Below, one piece after another: positions 24,471 through 32,669 of a DNA stretch of 64,000 nt (position 1 is the stretch's first letter; the number at the start of each line of letters is the position of its first letter). The notes beneath the pieces were generated by a model. That model was not told where the DNA came from and did not search any database. It saw nothing but the letters and a program-made list of their open reading frames with translations. This DNA is from Thermoproteota archaeon (GTDB lineage: Archaea; Korarchaeota; Korarchaeia; Korarchaeales; Korarchaeaceae): NCBI GenBank assembly GCA_026986575.1, contig JALSOH010000006.1, positions 62,001-126,000 of the forward strand, written 5' to 3'. Made by a program: the position numbers and the translations under genes.

Positions 24471-24482
24471 ATATTTTAAACG
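24471..24482. promoter_or_regulatory. shared AT box, acetyltransferase and site-2 protease genes
   Basis: ATATTTTAAACG serves both strands. On the plus strand it is about 25 bases before the ATG at 24501, so that mRNA should be leaderless; on the minus strand it supports the 24446 start. Confidence 0.45.
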
Positions 24483-24500
24483 AATGGTGCAGGATCTCCT

Positions 24501-25571
24501 ATGTCGAAAATACCACCCTCAGTGGAGGATGTAGTGACCGAGAGTTTCGAAGTGAAAGATGTGGTCTACTACGAGGATAAGGTGGAGTTCTCACTGCAGG
24601 AGATAAGCCCCGTCGAGACCGGCCCCCTTTTCAAAGGTCTGTATATGAAGTTGACCGGAATGGGCCTTCTTCCCAAGCTATTTCACGATGGGGAGGATCT
24701 CAAGTTGCTCATATTCTCCATGCCCGGAAGACTGGGTGTCAGTGATAAGCTGAGGTACGCTCTCTCCGCGGTTACCGCAGCTACCGTCCTGTTCTCTGCT
24801 TGGATTATCTCGAATGGAACCGCTTCCCTCCTGGGAGAATTAGGGATGCAAGTAGATGTACTCGGCCCTACAATCCTCCACTCGCTCGGGATACTGGCCT
24901 TCCTGCTGGTGCATGAGCTGGGCCACTCGCTCAGGTGGGAGGGCAGGTACAAGGTGGACCTGATGATCCCAGCGCCTCCCCCTCCCTTCGGATTCGGTAC
25001 CTTGGGCGACCTACTCGTGAGGGACAGGCCCTTCATCAACAGGGAGGAGCAGCTGGATGTTGCGCTTTATGGTTTACTGGCGGGCCTCTCGGCTGGTTTA
25101 ATAATCTCCCTCTTGGGGCTCCTCCAATCGGTTCCCATCCCATCGGATGTAGCTTCAACTTGGATAGAGGAGGGGAAGGCCGGGATGCTACCGACTCCCC
25201 TCATATTCCTGCTGATGGAGATCGCCCTCTCTCCTAGCGGCGGGAACATGTTTCTGCTGTCGCCCCTGGCGCTCGCTGGTTTGGGTGCCCTGCTGATATC
25301 CTTCTTCCTGTCAATGCCCGTCCTTCCATGGGACGGAGGTCATGTGGCCAGTTCACTCGCCGGAGGCAGGGTGAGATGGCTCGAGTGGATAGCGGTCTTG
25401 GGAATGATATTCATCAACCCACTACTGGGCGCCCTAATGTTGGTAGCTAAGTTGATACCAGCCTATCCTGCGGTATTGGATGAGTATAGTGAGGTACCAC
25501 AGAGGAAGAAGAGGAGAGGATTATTCCTTTACCTGCTAATATTAATGATCTCAGTGCCCGTCCTCCAATAA
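24501..25571 (+). CDS. site-2 protease family membrane metalloprotease (M50)
   Basis: A 356-residue intramembrane zinc protease. After a soluble segment of about 100 residues, transmembrane helices begin. The zinc motif HELGHSL lies in a hydrophobic helix near residue 138, and the third ligand motif is LPWDGGH near residue 278. Between them is APPPPFGFGTLGDLL, a loop typical of archaeal and chloroplast-type S2P relatives. Such proteases cut membrane-bound regulators. Nothing next door is an obvious substrate, though a membrane winged-helix protein is encoded at 18977-19384. Confidence 0.88.
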   Translation: MSKIPPSVEDVVTESFEVKDVVYYEDKVEFSLQEISPVETGPLFKGLYMKLTGMGLLPKLFHDGEDLKLLIFSMPGRLGVSDKLRYALSAVTAATVLFSAWIISNGTASLLGELGMQVDVLGPTILHSLGILAFLLVHELGHSLRWEGRYKVDLMIPAPPPPFGFGTLGDLLVRDRPFINREEQLDVALYGLLAGLSAGLIISLLGLLQSVPIPSDVASTWIEEGKAGMLPTPLIFLLMEIALSPSGGNMFLLSPLALAGLGALLISFFLSMPVLPWDGGHVASSLAGGRVRWLEWIAVLGMIFINPLLGALMLVAKLIPAYPAVLDEYSEVPQRKKRRGLFLYLLILMISVPVLQ

Positions 25572-25603
25572 ATTAAAAACTAACTTTCCACAGGCAGAGT
25601 TGG

Positions 25604-26419
25604 ATGGACCACGAAGATTACGATGAGAAGCTAGCTGAGAAGGAAGAGCTAGAGGAGAGGATAACCGAGCTCAGGGATCTAGTCACCAAATTGAGTGCCG
25701 AGACCGAGAAGCTAAATACGAGACATGAGACCCTCCTAAAGGGTATAGAGGACCTCCAGAGAAGGAAACTATCATTGGAGGACGAGATAACAAGGAGAAG
25801 GGCTGAGCTGAGCCATCTAGAGTCTCAGATAGAGGAGTTGGAGAGGGACTTGGATGTTCTCAAGGAGGGGAGGGAGAGGCTCAGGGCCGAGTACAACTCC
25901 TTGGAGTCAAGAAAATCAGTGCTGGAATCGGAGGTCTCTTCGCTTGGGGCTAAAATAGAATCCATGAGGAGAGAGGAATCCTCCCTGAAGGAGAGGATAG
26001 AGGGGCTAAGAAACCAAGTGAGGAAGCTTGAGAGTCAGAAGACTGTCCTGATGGGAGAGATAGAGGAACTCAGAAACATAAGGAACGACCTAGCCGAGGA
26101 TATCAGGAAGATGGCTGAGCATGTCAAGGAAGCCGCCCTAAACCTTACATCAGGCAGTGGACCACTGATAGAGGAGCTCAGGAAGATGTCCGACACGCTC
26201 AGGGACTGCAAATTCGGGCTGAGTGGTCTGTCAGAGGAGTTGAGGGACCTCTCGTCCTTCCTATCCAATCTCGAGTCTAGGCAGAGGTTATTAGAAACTC
26301 TGGATAGGGAAATCGAGGCGAGAAGAGCTAGGATAGACCTACTAAGGGCGGAAGAGGAGAGGTTGAGGAGATCCATATCCCAACTGGGCGGGCACAGATC
26401 CGAGCCCCAGGAGGGATAA
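25604..26419 (+). CDS. coiled-coil protein of unknown function
   Basis: A 271-residue protein made almost entirely of heptad-rich coiled coil (for example LEERITELRDLVTKLSAE). No catalytic motif, membrane segment or Walker motif is visible. A less charged break near residue 180 (NLTSGSGPLIEEL) may be a hinge. It follows the site-2 protease by 32 bases and precedes ribosomal protein S25e by 39. Smc-like annotation would reflect the coiled coil only. Confidence 0.6.
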   Translation: MDHEDYDEKLAEKEELEERITELRDLVTKLSAETEKLNTRHETLLKGIEDLQRRKLSLEDEITRRRAELSHLESQIEELERDLDVLKEGRERLRAEYNSLESRKSVLESEVSSLGAKIESMRREESSLKERIEGLRNQVRKLESQKTVLMGEIEELRNIRNDLAEDIRKMAEHVKEAALNLTSGSGPLIEELRKMSDTLRDCKFGLSGLSEELRDLSSFLSNLESRQRLLETLDREIEARRARIDLLRAEEERLRRSISQLGGHRSEPQEG

Positions 26420-26458
26420 GTTAAAAATGGGGCATCCGACTAACACGGGGTATCTGCT

Positions 26459-26716
26459 ATGAGCGCGGAGAAGGCAGAGAAGATAATCAGGGAAATAGAG
26501 GTTAAACCCTCCGTCCTAGAGCAGATCAAGAAGGAGGTCCAGAGATCCAAGGTGGTCACGCCTCAATCCCTCGCCCTGAAGTATAACATCCGGGTGAGTG
26601 TCGCTAGGAGGCTACTGCGCGAGTTCGAGAAGGAGGGGCTCGTAATGTATGTTGATGGCAATTCGAAGATAAGGATTTATAGGGGAACCAAGGCTAAGGC
26701 CCCGAAGGAGGGGTGA
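26459..26716 (+). CDS. rps25e: 30S ribosomal protein S25e
   Basis: An 85-residue winged-helix ribosomal protein of the small subunit. The pattern KVVTPQSLALKYNIRVSVAR and LLREFEKEGLVMYV matches S25e, which is found in eukaryotes and in Crenarchaeota, Korarchaeota and Thaumarchaeota. The N-terminal basic tail is short. It is a useful clue to lineage. Confidence 0.85.
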   Translation: MSAEKAEKIIREIEVKPSVLEQIKKEVQRSKVVTPQSLALKYNIRVSVARRLLREFEKEGLVMYVDGNSKIRIYRGTKAKAPKEG

Positions 26717-26733
26717 GCTCTTAACCCTTCTTT

Positions 26734-27153
26734 GTGAATTTTCCCTCCTCGGGGGTGAAACCATATTTGAGGAATAGATCGGAAGGGGTAGAGAAGTATC
26801 TTATATACATCAGATCTGGCGGCTTACTAAAAGAAGTTTCCATAGAATTCCTGAGGCACCTCTCCCCTATAACGATAGAGAGACTCTACAGGAGCCTCCC
26901 ACTGCAGGGCATGGTGGTGAGGGACAACAACCTGATATACATCTCAGCCCCCATAGATACGAGGCTGGAGAAACCGAGGAACCGATTGAGGAAAGGGCAT
27001 GTAGCCTATTCTCCCTCTAAGAAGATGATAGTGATAGCATTGGAGGATGTTAGGCTCAATGAAAACGTTAACTCGCTCGGTAGAGTAGTCGAGGGGCTGG
27101 AAGAGCTTGAAAAACTGAGAACTGGCCATATGGTGAGGTTGGAGAGGGAATGA
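26734..27153 (+). CDS. cyclophilin-like fold protein (DUF369-type)
   Basis: A protein of about 130 residues resembling the archaeal/thermophile cyclophilin-like family (TM1367 type). Supporting segments are LRKGHVAYSPSKKMIVIAL and NSLGRVVEGLEELEKL, which match the family's beta-barrel core. It is not a proven prolyl isomerase. The start is uncertain: GTG at 26734, GTG at 26755 or TTG at 26767; the last has the best ribosome site (GGGGGTGA). It overlaps the next gene by 4 bases (ATGA). Confidence 0.6.
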   Translation: MNFPSSGVKPYLRNRSEGVEKYLIYIRSGGLLKEVSIEFLRHLSPITIERLYRSLPLQGMVVRDNNLIYISAPIDTRLEKPRNRLRKGHVAYSPSKKMIVIALEDVRLNENVNSLGRVVEGLEELEKLRTGHMVRLERE

Positions 27154-27803
27154 TCTCCTTTCTCTGGAAGGGATGCTCGGCGATTCTGCTCAGGGTGCAG
27201 GATCTCAACCTGCTGATGGATCCAGGCAATCACTTCACCATAGATGAGCTACACAGCATCACTGAGCGGGTAGATGCCGTATTCTATACCCACGAGCACA
27301 CCGGGCACTTCGATCCGGATTTCCTCAGCTCCTTGATAAAAGGATTTTCCCCGTACATGATCGTGAATAAGGGGGTCTTCAGGACCATAAGGAGGTGGGT
27401 GGACTGGGATCGTCTGATCAAGCTGAAGGAAGGAGAGAGTACCGAGGTTCTAGGGATGAGGGTTCACGCGCTCAGGGCCGTTCATCCCGGTGTTCATCCC
27501 GTGGTGTTCCTGCTGGAGATCGGAGGTAAAGCAATATTTCACGGCGATAGCTCGGGATTCTCCCACATGTTCGAGGCCTTCTCCCCTGTTGATCTAGCCT
27601 TCATACCCTCGGGGAGTCCCTCGCCCAATGCCAATCCGAAGGAGGCGGTGAGGATGATCAGGGCTCTAGTGCCCAGAGTAGTAGTACCCTTCCACGGGGA
27701 CTCCTCGGAACTCCAAGAGGTGGAGAGGAGGGTGAGGTTGGCGAACCTCAACACTAAAGTGGTCTTGCCCGAGCCCGGCGAGCTGATCACTCTCGAGATT
27801 TGA
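27150..27803 (+). CDS. metallo-beta-lactamase fold hydrolase (UlaG-like)
   Basis: A 217-residue metal-dependent hydrolase of the UlaG/COG2220 type. The metal motif reads THEHTGHFDP, so the usual aspartate of HxHxDH is glycine here. Further ligands are LRAVHPGVHP, FHGDSSGFS (the HxGD segment) and VVPFHGDSS. Loss of the aspartate would weaken the second metal site. The reaction is unknown. The 3' end overlaps the convergent thiL gene by 17 bases. Confidence 0.75.
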   Translation: MISFLWKGCSAILLRVQDLNLLMDPGNHFTIDELHSITERVDAVFYTHEHTGHFDPDFLSSLIKGFSPYMIVNKGVFRTIRRWVDWDRLIKLKEGESTEVLGMRVHALRAVHPGVHPVVFLLEIGGKAIFHGDSSGFSHMFEAFSPVDLAFIPSGSPSPNANPKEAVRMIRALVPRVVVPFHGDSSELQEVERRVRLANLNTKVVLPEPGELITLEI

Positions 27804-28758
27804 AGTGTTCCCATCCCCCTTCCTCAACTTCCTCTATCTTACCATCCAGTTTCACGAAGACCCCTCTACCCTCCACCACTTTACCGATCCTGATTAGGGA
27901 GAGGCCCTTCTCGGAGAATTCCTTCTCTAGATAGTAGACCCTATCTTGAGGAACGGAGAACACTATCTCATACTCCTCTCCTCCATGAAAAGCTACCTCC
28001 ACTGGATCGATCCTTCCCTTAGAAGCAAGCAACTCCGCCATTGGGTGGAGAGGGATCCTCTCAACTAGGAATCCAAACCCACTCGCTCTAGAGAGTTCCT
28101 CGAGCGACCAATAGAGCCCGTCACTGCTATCAACCGATGATGAGGCATAAGCTGATGCAGTGATGCCTTCTTGGATTCGAGCTATCGGTTCGTAAGCCGC
28201 CTTCAAGGCTTCGACCCTCACATCGCTTGGAAGATCCATGTCCCCGAGGAGGTGCTGGAAGGCCAGCCATGTGAGCCCGAACCAACCCGTGGTGAACAGC
28301 ACATCCCCCGGCTTTGCTCCAGATCTCTTTACCAAGTTCCTCTCGATTTTACCCACTGCGAAGCCTGCAATCACGAGCTCTCTCGATTCTCCAAGATCCC
28401 CACCGACGAAATAAGCGCCGAATTCCCTCGATCCCTCCTCCAATCCCTCCACTAGGGAGATAAACTCTTCGTCACTCATACTCCTGCTTAGCCCAGCAGA
28501 GGCCATGAAGAAGAGAGGTTTAGCTCCCTTAGCAGCCAGATCGGAGAAGTTGGAGACCACGCACTTCCTAGCCAGCTGCCTGAGGCTCATCCCCGGTAAT
28601 AGATCGGTCGTCTCCGCCACCATGTCGGTGTTAAACACATAGATCCCGTCGGCCAGCCTCCTAGCTGAAGCATCATCTCTGCCGGGTTCTAGAAGCTCCT
28701 CAGGATCTCTGCTGACGATCTCTCTAATCAGATCGATGAGTTCCCTCTCCGGTCTCAC
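27787..28758 (-). CDS. thiL: thiamine-monophosphate kinase
   Basis: Phosphorylates thiamine monophosphate to the active diphosphate. The N-terminal Asp-rich GRDDASAR, FNTDMVAETTDLLPG, VVSNFSDLAAKGAKP and the GGDLGES segment are all typical of ThiL. The frame stays open to 28929, into the divergent gene, but the GTG at 28758 lies about 28 bases from a TATA box and begins just before the conserved domain (RPERELIDLIREIV). This gives 323 residues, the normal length, and a leaderless mRNA. Confidence 0.9.
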   Translation of the reverse strand: MRPERELIDLIREIVSRDPEELLEPGRDDASARRLADGIYVFNTDMVAETTDLLPGMSLRQLARKCVVSNFSDLAAKGAKPLFFMASAGLSRSMSDEEFISLVEGLEEGSREFGAYFVGGDLGESRELVIAGFAVGKIERNLVKRSGAKPGDVLFTTGWFGLTWLAFQHLLGDMDLPSDVRVEALKAAYEPIARIQEGITASAYASSSVDSSDGLYWSLEELSRASGFGFLVERIPLHPMAELLASKGRIDPVEVAFHGGEEYEIVFSVPQDRVYYLEKEFSEKGLSLIRIGKVVEGRGVFVKLDGKIEEVEEGGWEHFKSRE

Positions 28759-28779
28759 GATACGAAGGCCCCAGCTAAA

Positions 28780-28790
28780 TGTTAAATCTC
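28780..28790. promoter_or_regulatory. AT box between thiL and the GTPase gene
   Basis: TGTTAAATCTC reads as a TATA box (AGATTTAACA) for thiL, 25-30 bases before its GTG, and as TTAAAT for the plus-strand GTPase gene, whose ATG at 28819 follows GGTGAT. Confidence 0.4.
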
Positions 28791-28818
28791 TTTCCCAATG
28801 AGGAGGCTCGGTGATCGC

Positions 28819-30141
28819 ATGGTTAGGAAGGTCGTCATAATGGGGGCCGCAGGCCGCGATTTCCACAACTTCAACGTCTTCTTCCGGGACAATGAGGATT
28901 ACCGGGTGGTCGCCTTCACGGCGGCCCAACTACCCGATATAGCAGGTAGGATATACCCGCCCGAGCTAGCGGGTAGGCTTTACCCGGAAGGTATACCCAT
29001 AGTGCCGGAGGAGGACCTGCCCAAGCTGATAAGGGAGCAGGGAGTTGATCTAGTCGTCTTCTCCTACAGCGATGTCTCTCACCAGTACCTGATGGAAAGG
29101 GCCGCGGTAGCCCAAGCCAATGGCGCCGATTTCATGCTGTTAGGCCTCAAGAGCACCATGCTTGAGTCGGAGAAGCCCGTCATCGCTGTTACAGCCGTCA
29201 GAACGGGAGCCGGGAAGAGCCCAACCAGCCGGAGGATATCCAAGATACTGAAACAGAGGGGACTCAGGGTAGCGGTAGTCAGACATCCCATGCCCTACGG
29301 GGACCTGAGGAAGCAGGTGGTCCAGAAGTTCACCTCCTTGGAGGACCTAGACAGGTATAACGCCACTATCGAGGAGAGAGAGGACTACGAACCTCATCTG
29401 AAGCTGGGCAACGTGGTTCTGGCTGGAGTGGACTACGAAAAAGTGCTGAAAGAGGCGGAGAAGGAGGGAGATGTAATCCTGTGGGACGGTGGAAACAATG
29501 ACTTCCCGTTCTTCAAGCCGGACTTGATGATCACGGTAGCAGATCCCCTCAGAGCGGGACATGAGCTCACGTACTGGCCTGGCAGCGTGAACATCAGAAT
29601 GGCGGATGTGATTATAGTAAACAAGGTAGATACGGCAAGCTACACTCAAGTGAACGAAGTTCTCGAGAACATAGAGAGGGTCAACCCCAAGGCTAGGGTG
29701 ATCACCGCCGCCATGCCCTACATGGTCGAGGAGCCCGAGCTGGTGGAGGGCCGGAGGGTAGTGGTGGTGGAGGATGGCCCAACGGTCACACACGGCGAGA
29801 TGGGCTACGGTGCCGGATACCTAATGGCTAAGAGGCTTCATGCCGAGATAATCGATCCCAGACCATACGCAGTCGGATCCATAAAGGAGGCATACGAGAA
29901 GTACCCTCATCTGGGGCCTGTGCTACCGGCAATGGGATACAGTGAGAGGCAGATGCGTGAGCTGGAGAAGACGATAAACGCAATACCTGCAGAAGCGGTC
30001 GTCCTAGGAACGCCAACTGACTTGAGCAGGTATCTGAAGATAGACAAGCCAACGGCCCACGTGAAGTACGAGCTACAGGAGATAGGGCCGCTAACCTTGG
30101 AGAAAATAATCGACGACTTCCTGAAGAGGGTGGGACTTTGA
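28819..30141 (+). CDS. cyclic 2,3-diphosphoglycerate synthetase-like GTPase (COG2403)
   Basis: A protein of about 440 residues related to cyclic 2,3-diphosphoglycerate synthetase of thermophilic methanogens. An N-terminal Rossmann-like domain (VVIMGAAGRDFHNFNVFFRD) precedes a P-loop domain with RTGAGKSPTSR near residue 140, VILWDGGNNDFPFF and the nucleotide-specificity motif VNKVD. Homologues are widespread in archaea and in bacteria without the solute, so the function may be broader. The ATG at 28819 follows GGTGAT. The stop overlaps the next start by 4 bases. Confidence 0.8.
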   Translation: MVRKVVIMGAAGRDFHNFNVFFRDNEDYRVVAFTAAQLPDIAGRIYPPELAGRLYPEGIPIVPEEDLPKLIREQGVDLVVFSYSDVSHQYLMERAAVAQANGADFMLLGLKSTMLESEKPVIAVTAVRTGAGKSPTSRRISKILKQRGLRVAVVRHPMPYGDLRKQVVQKFTSLEDLDRYNATIEEREDYEPHLKLGNVVLAGVDYEKVLKEAEKEGDVILWDGGNNDFPFFKPDLMITVADPLRAGHELTYWPGSVNIRMADVIIVNKVDTASYTQVNEVLENIERVNPKARVITAAMPYMVEEPELVEGRRVVVVEDGPTVTHGEMGYGAGYLMAKRLHAEIIDPRPYAVGSIKEAYEKYPHLGPVLPAMGYSERQMRELEKTINAIPAEAVVLGTPTDLSRYLKIDKPTAHVKYELQEIGPLTLEKIIDDFLKRVGL

Positions 30142-30890
30142 ACGGAAGGGAGAGGAGGATCTGGTTCCTCACTTGGAAGGAGTTTAAAGAAGCCTTGGAG
30201 GATACGGATCTAGTTATACTACCCATGGGCGTCAGCGAAGCCCATGGAAACCACCTACCTCTGGGCACTGACTTCATTATACCGGAGTGGATCGCGGAGC
30301 GGCTAGCCGAGGAGCTGAACGCACTGATAGCCCCTCCTATAAGATACGGTGTAGTTACTGGCCTCTCTGGGTACTGGGGCTCTATGAGCGTGAGCGAGAG
30401 TACCTTGGAGGCGCTCACTTACGAAGTACTGACTGAACTCTCTAACAACGGATTCGAGAGGGTGATAATCCTCAATGGTCACGGCGGTTCAGGTCAAGTT
30501 AGGGCGATCACCAATGCTATGAAGAGGGCATGGAGAGAATTGGGCCTCAAGAGTCTGATGGTAATGTGGTGGGAGCTCTCCTCAGACATCACGGAGGAAC
30601 TGCTCGGTGGTAGTGGCGGACACGCGGGTGTCGATGAGACCGCAATGGTGATGGCCGTTGATCCTAACCTAGTGAAGGGGGAGATGGAGAAGGAGGAGAT
30701 ATACAGGTTGAGGAAGGGCATATCCCCCACGCCATTGCCCGGATCCATACTATCATATGACGACGGGTTCGCCGATGCTATCCCGTCTCCCGACAAAGCT
30801 GAAGAGTTCGCTAAGAAGCTACTTGAGAGGATAAAGGAGGAAATAGAGAAGATCTTGGATGGATGGGACAGACAGGACATTCTGGTATGA
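30138..30890 (+). CDS. creatininase-family amidohydrolase
   Basis: A 250-residue protein of the creatinine amidohydrolase family, which in archaea includes the formamide hydrolase ArfB of riboflavin and F420 synthesis. The metal-binding pattern is VSEAHGNHLPLGTDFIIP, NGHGGSGQV and GGHAGVDETAMVM. A typical family member has SxEQHG, so the start of the motif is slightly changed. The TTG at 30138 overlaps the preceding stop (TTGA). The precise substrate is not decided. Confidence 0.82.
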   Translation: MNGRERRIWFLTWKEFKEALEDTDLVILPMGVSEAHGNHLPLGTDFIIPEWIAERLAEELNALIAPPIRYGVVTGLSGYWGSMSVSESTLEALTYEVLTELSNNGFERVIILNGHGGSGQVRAITNAMKRAWRELGLKSLMVMWWELSSDITEELLGGSGGHAGVDETAMVMAVDPNLVKGEMEKEEIYRLRKGISPTPLPGSILSYDDGFADAIPSPDKAEEFAKKLLERIKEEIEKILDGWDRQDILV

Positions 30891-30898
30891 ACACAGCT

Positions 30899-31615
30899 CT
30901 AGATCAAACTATTCCTCCAATTTTTGGCCCTGAGAACTATTCTCCTGATAATAGCAGTTTCGAACATTCTCCTCTCATCGGGGTATAGCATCAGGTAGGG
31001 TGTATCTTCCCTCAGCCCAGGGATCACTCTATGGAGGGGCCTGCTGTCAGAAGTGTGTACAGCCACGCCAACAAGCTTCCTATGGGCTAATATGCTGGCT
31101 GGAGTATGCTCGTGAAGGTACACGACGCCCAACCTTGGATCTGCTAGTCTATCCGCTATTTCCTTGGAATTACTACCAATCAGCTCGAACGCCGCGTACT
31201 GACCCCTACCCAACCTAGTCACTAAGGCTTGGAGCTTCCTTGCGGCGACCAATGGATTTCCCTCGTAAGGTCTCTGGGACGGTCTGATGACTAGGAAATC
31301 CGCATTTATGGAGTAAGCTAGCCTCATAGCCTCCTCAACACTCTTCATGGAGGCCTCCGCTATATGAGGGTTTGTGCTGAACACATTCACATCGCTCACA
31401 GGGGATCTTACTGCTACTATCGTGTCCAGTTCCCTCACAACCGTCCTCAGGTGGGATATGACTGATCTATGAAGCAATGACGGTAGGTAGTGCGGGGGCT
31501 CTGTGGAGACCACGATACCCTCGCATCCAGACCTGACCAGTAGCCTGACCACCTCAGGGAGCTCGGCCCCCCACATGAAGTCAGTCGAACACAGAAGCCT
31601 CAAACCCTTCGTCAA
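30899..31615 (-). CDS. TIM-barrel protein of the sugar isomerase/AP endonuclease 2 superfamily
   Basis: A 238-residue protein with alternating strands and helices of a TIM barrel (for example GCEGIVVST, ADFLVIRPS, AAFELIGSN, LGVVYLHEH, LVGVAVHTSD). The general look is that of xylose-isomerase-like barrels, but few classical metal ligands are visible (E in FELIG, H in YLHEH). It may be a divergent or non-catalytic member. It lies 8 bases from the convergent creatininase gene; upstream is the long AT-rich spacer. Confidence 0.5.
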   Translation of the reverse strand: MTKGLRLLCSTDFMWGAELPEVVRLLVRSGCEGIVVSTEPPHYLPSLLHRSVISHLRTVVRELDTIVAVRSPVSDVNVFSTNPHIAEASMKSVEEAMRLAYSINADFLVIRPSQRPYEGNPLVAARKLQALVTRLGRGQYAAFELIGSNSKEIADRLADPRLGVVYLHEHTPASILAHRKLVGVAVHTSDSRPLHRVIPGLREDTPYLMLYPDERRMFETAIIRRIVLRAKNWRNSLI

Positions 31616-32156
31616 GATTACCCCCTACGCTTCTGGGTAGAATTTCGATCCCTTTGGGTATATAATTTTGATCTCAAATATGCAAGATTTACCCGTCTCT
31701 GTCCCCAACGGTTCGAGATATCTTTTTCAAAACGATGATTTACTGAAAATTATTCTGAGACAGTTATTCATAGATCTTACAACCAATCTGTCATGATATA
31801 GGGGCTTTCATCGGGAGGGAAAGGTTATTATACAGCTATAGAAGATGGAAGGTTACAGCATAGACTTGTTCTAAGATACCCCAAGTATTCTATCTCCTTA
31901 CAGGTTACCAAATCCGGTTATGCTATCATCAATAATATATAATATTAAATTCAAATAAGCTAGTAAATTAAACTAAAAACAAATTATTTAATGTAAAAAG
32001 AATAATTATGCAGTATTATGTTTATATTCTTTCGGAGCGTTAGGAACCCTTCTATCATTTACTGGATTGTCGAGGGATACCATACCACTAATAAGGCTAT
32101 CGAGACATAGGCAATCACCTTGATCGATCGATTCTTCGCCGAGAAAATAGAAAAGC
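31616..32156. other. long AT-rich intergenic spacer
   Basis: This is the longest stretch without a convincing gene. It becomes very AT-rich at about 31920-32030. I see no tRNA, no repeat array and no Orc1/Cdc6 gene nearby. A 66-codon reading frame on the minus strand (32006-32206) lacks any family pattern and covers the histone promoter, so I do not call it. The spacer may hold regulatory sites for the histone gene or a diffuse origin, but I cannot support either. Confidence 0.5.
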
Positions 32157-32166
32157 TTATATTTAA
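32157..32166 (+). promoter_or_regulatory. histone gene promoter
   Basis: TTATATTTAA is a strong TATA box. It predicts transcription start near 32190, a leader of about 30 bases and a ribosome site AGAGGTGAG at 32206-32214 ahead of the ATG at 32220. Confidence 0.6.
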
Positions 32167-32219
32167 TCTTCCGTTGTTTGAATACGGCCCTATAAGGGTT
32201 TGTCAAGAGGTGAGACTAT

Positions 32220-32450
32220 ATGCCTCAGAAGCCTGCCAAGCATCTACCCCTTGCCCCTGTATACCGGATCATAAAGGAGGCCGGCGCTGAGAGAGTCAGC
32301 GACGACGCTAAGGCCAGGCTAGCCTACTATCTCGAGAAGTTCGCTTACGAGGTAGGCAAGTACGCCGTTGACCTGGCCAGACACGCCAAGAGGAAGACCG
32401 TCACCGACAGGGACATCGAGCTGGCCGTAGAGGCCATCTGGAAGAAGTAA
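32220..32450 (+). CDS. archaeal histone
   Basis: A 76-residue histone-fold protein that wraps DNA as dimers or longer polymers. The pattern LPLAPVYRIIKEAGAERVSD, the central YYLEKFAYEVGKYAVDLARH and the end KRKTVTDRDIELAVEAIWKK match archaeal HMf-type histones; RKTVTDRDI is the loop 2 DNA contact. It has a short N-terminal extension (MPQKPAKH) before the fold. Histones are absent from most Crenarchaeota, so this argues for another archaeal lineage. The promoter is strong and an upstream AT-rich region may help regulate it. Confidence 0.97.
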   Translation: MPQKPAKHLPLAPVYRIIKEAGAERVSDDAKARLAYYLEKFAYEVGKYAVDLARHAKRKTVTDRDIELAVEAIWKK

Positions 32451-32468
32451 GCCGGCCTCCCTAACCCT

Positions 32469-32478
32469 CTTTTCTTTT
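32469..32478 (+). terminator. T-rich terminator after histone
   Basis: TTTTCTTTT-type pyrimidine run about 18 bases after the histone stop codon, consistent with archaeal termination. Confidence 0.4.
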
Positions 32479-32550
32479 GACTCGATTCTACAGCCTCATC
32501 GGAGCTGGGACTACTCCTATCATGATGGTTTAACTAGTTCAACTGTTAAA

Positions 32551-32625
32551 CGGGCCCGGGGGGACTTGAACCCCCGACCTGCGGCTCCGAAGGCCGCCGC
32601 TCTATCCTTGCTGAGCTACGGGCCC
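32551..32625 (-). tRNA. tRNA-Arg (anticodon TCG)
   Basis: The minus strand folds as a standard cloverleaf of 75 bases. The acceptor GGGCCCG pairs with CGGGCCC, the D arm is GCTC/GAGC, the anticodon stem GCGGC/GCCGC holds the loop CTTCGGA with anticodon TCG, and the T arm is GGGGG-TTCAAGT-CCCCC. No intron and no encoded CCA. A TATA-like CTATTAAGC lies about 25 bases upstream (around 32646-32654). Confidence 0.96.
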
Positions 32626-32669
32626 CCAGAGGATGGGATCCTTCGGGCTTAATAGTGTATGCCTTCTAG

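Noticed and set aside
28759-28929. A 57-residue N-terminal extension of ThiL
   Set aside because: It would run into the divergent GTPase gene and across the TATA box, and it has no family similarity.
32006-32206. A 66-codon minus-strand frame in the AT-rich spacer
   Set aside because: No recognisable domain or ribosome site, and it covers the histone promoter.
31616-32219. A chromosomal replication origin
   Set aside because: The region is AT-rich but no Orc1/Cdc6 gene is adjacent and I see no repeated origin-recognition boxes.
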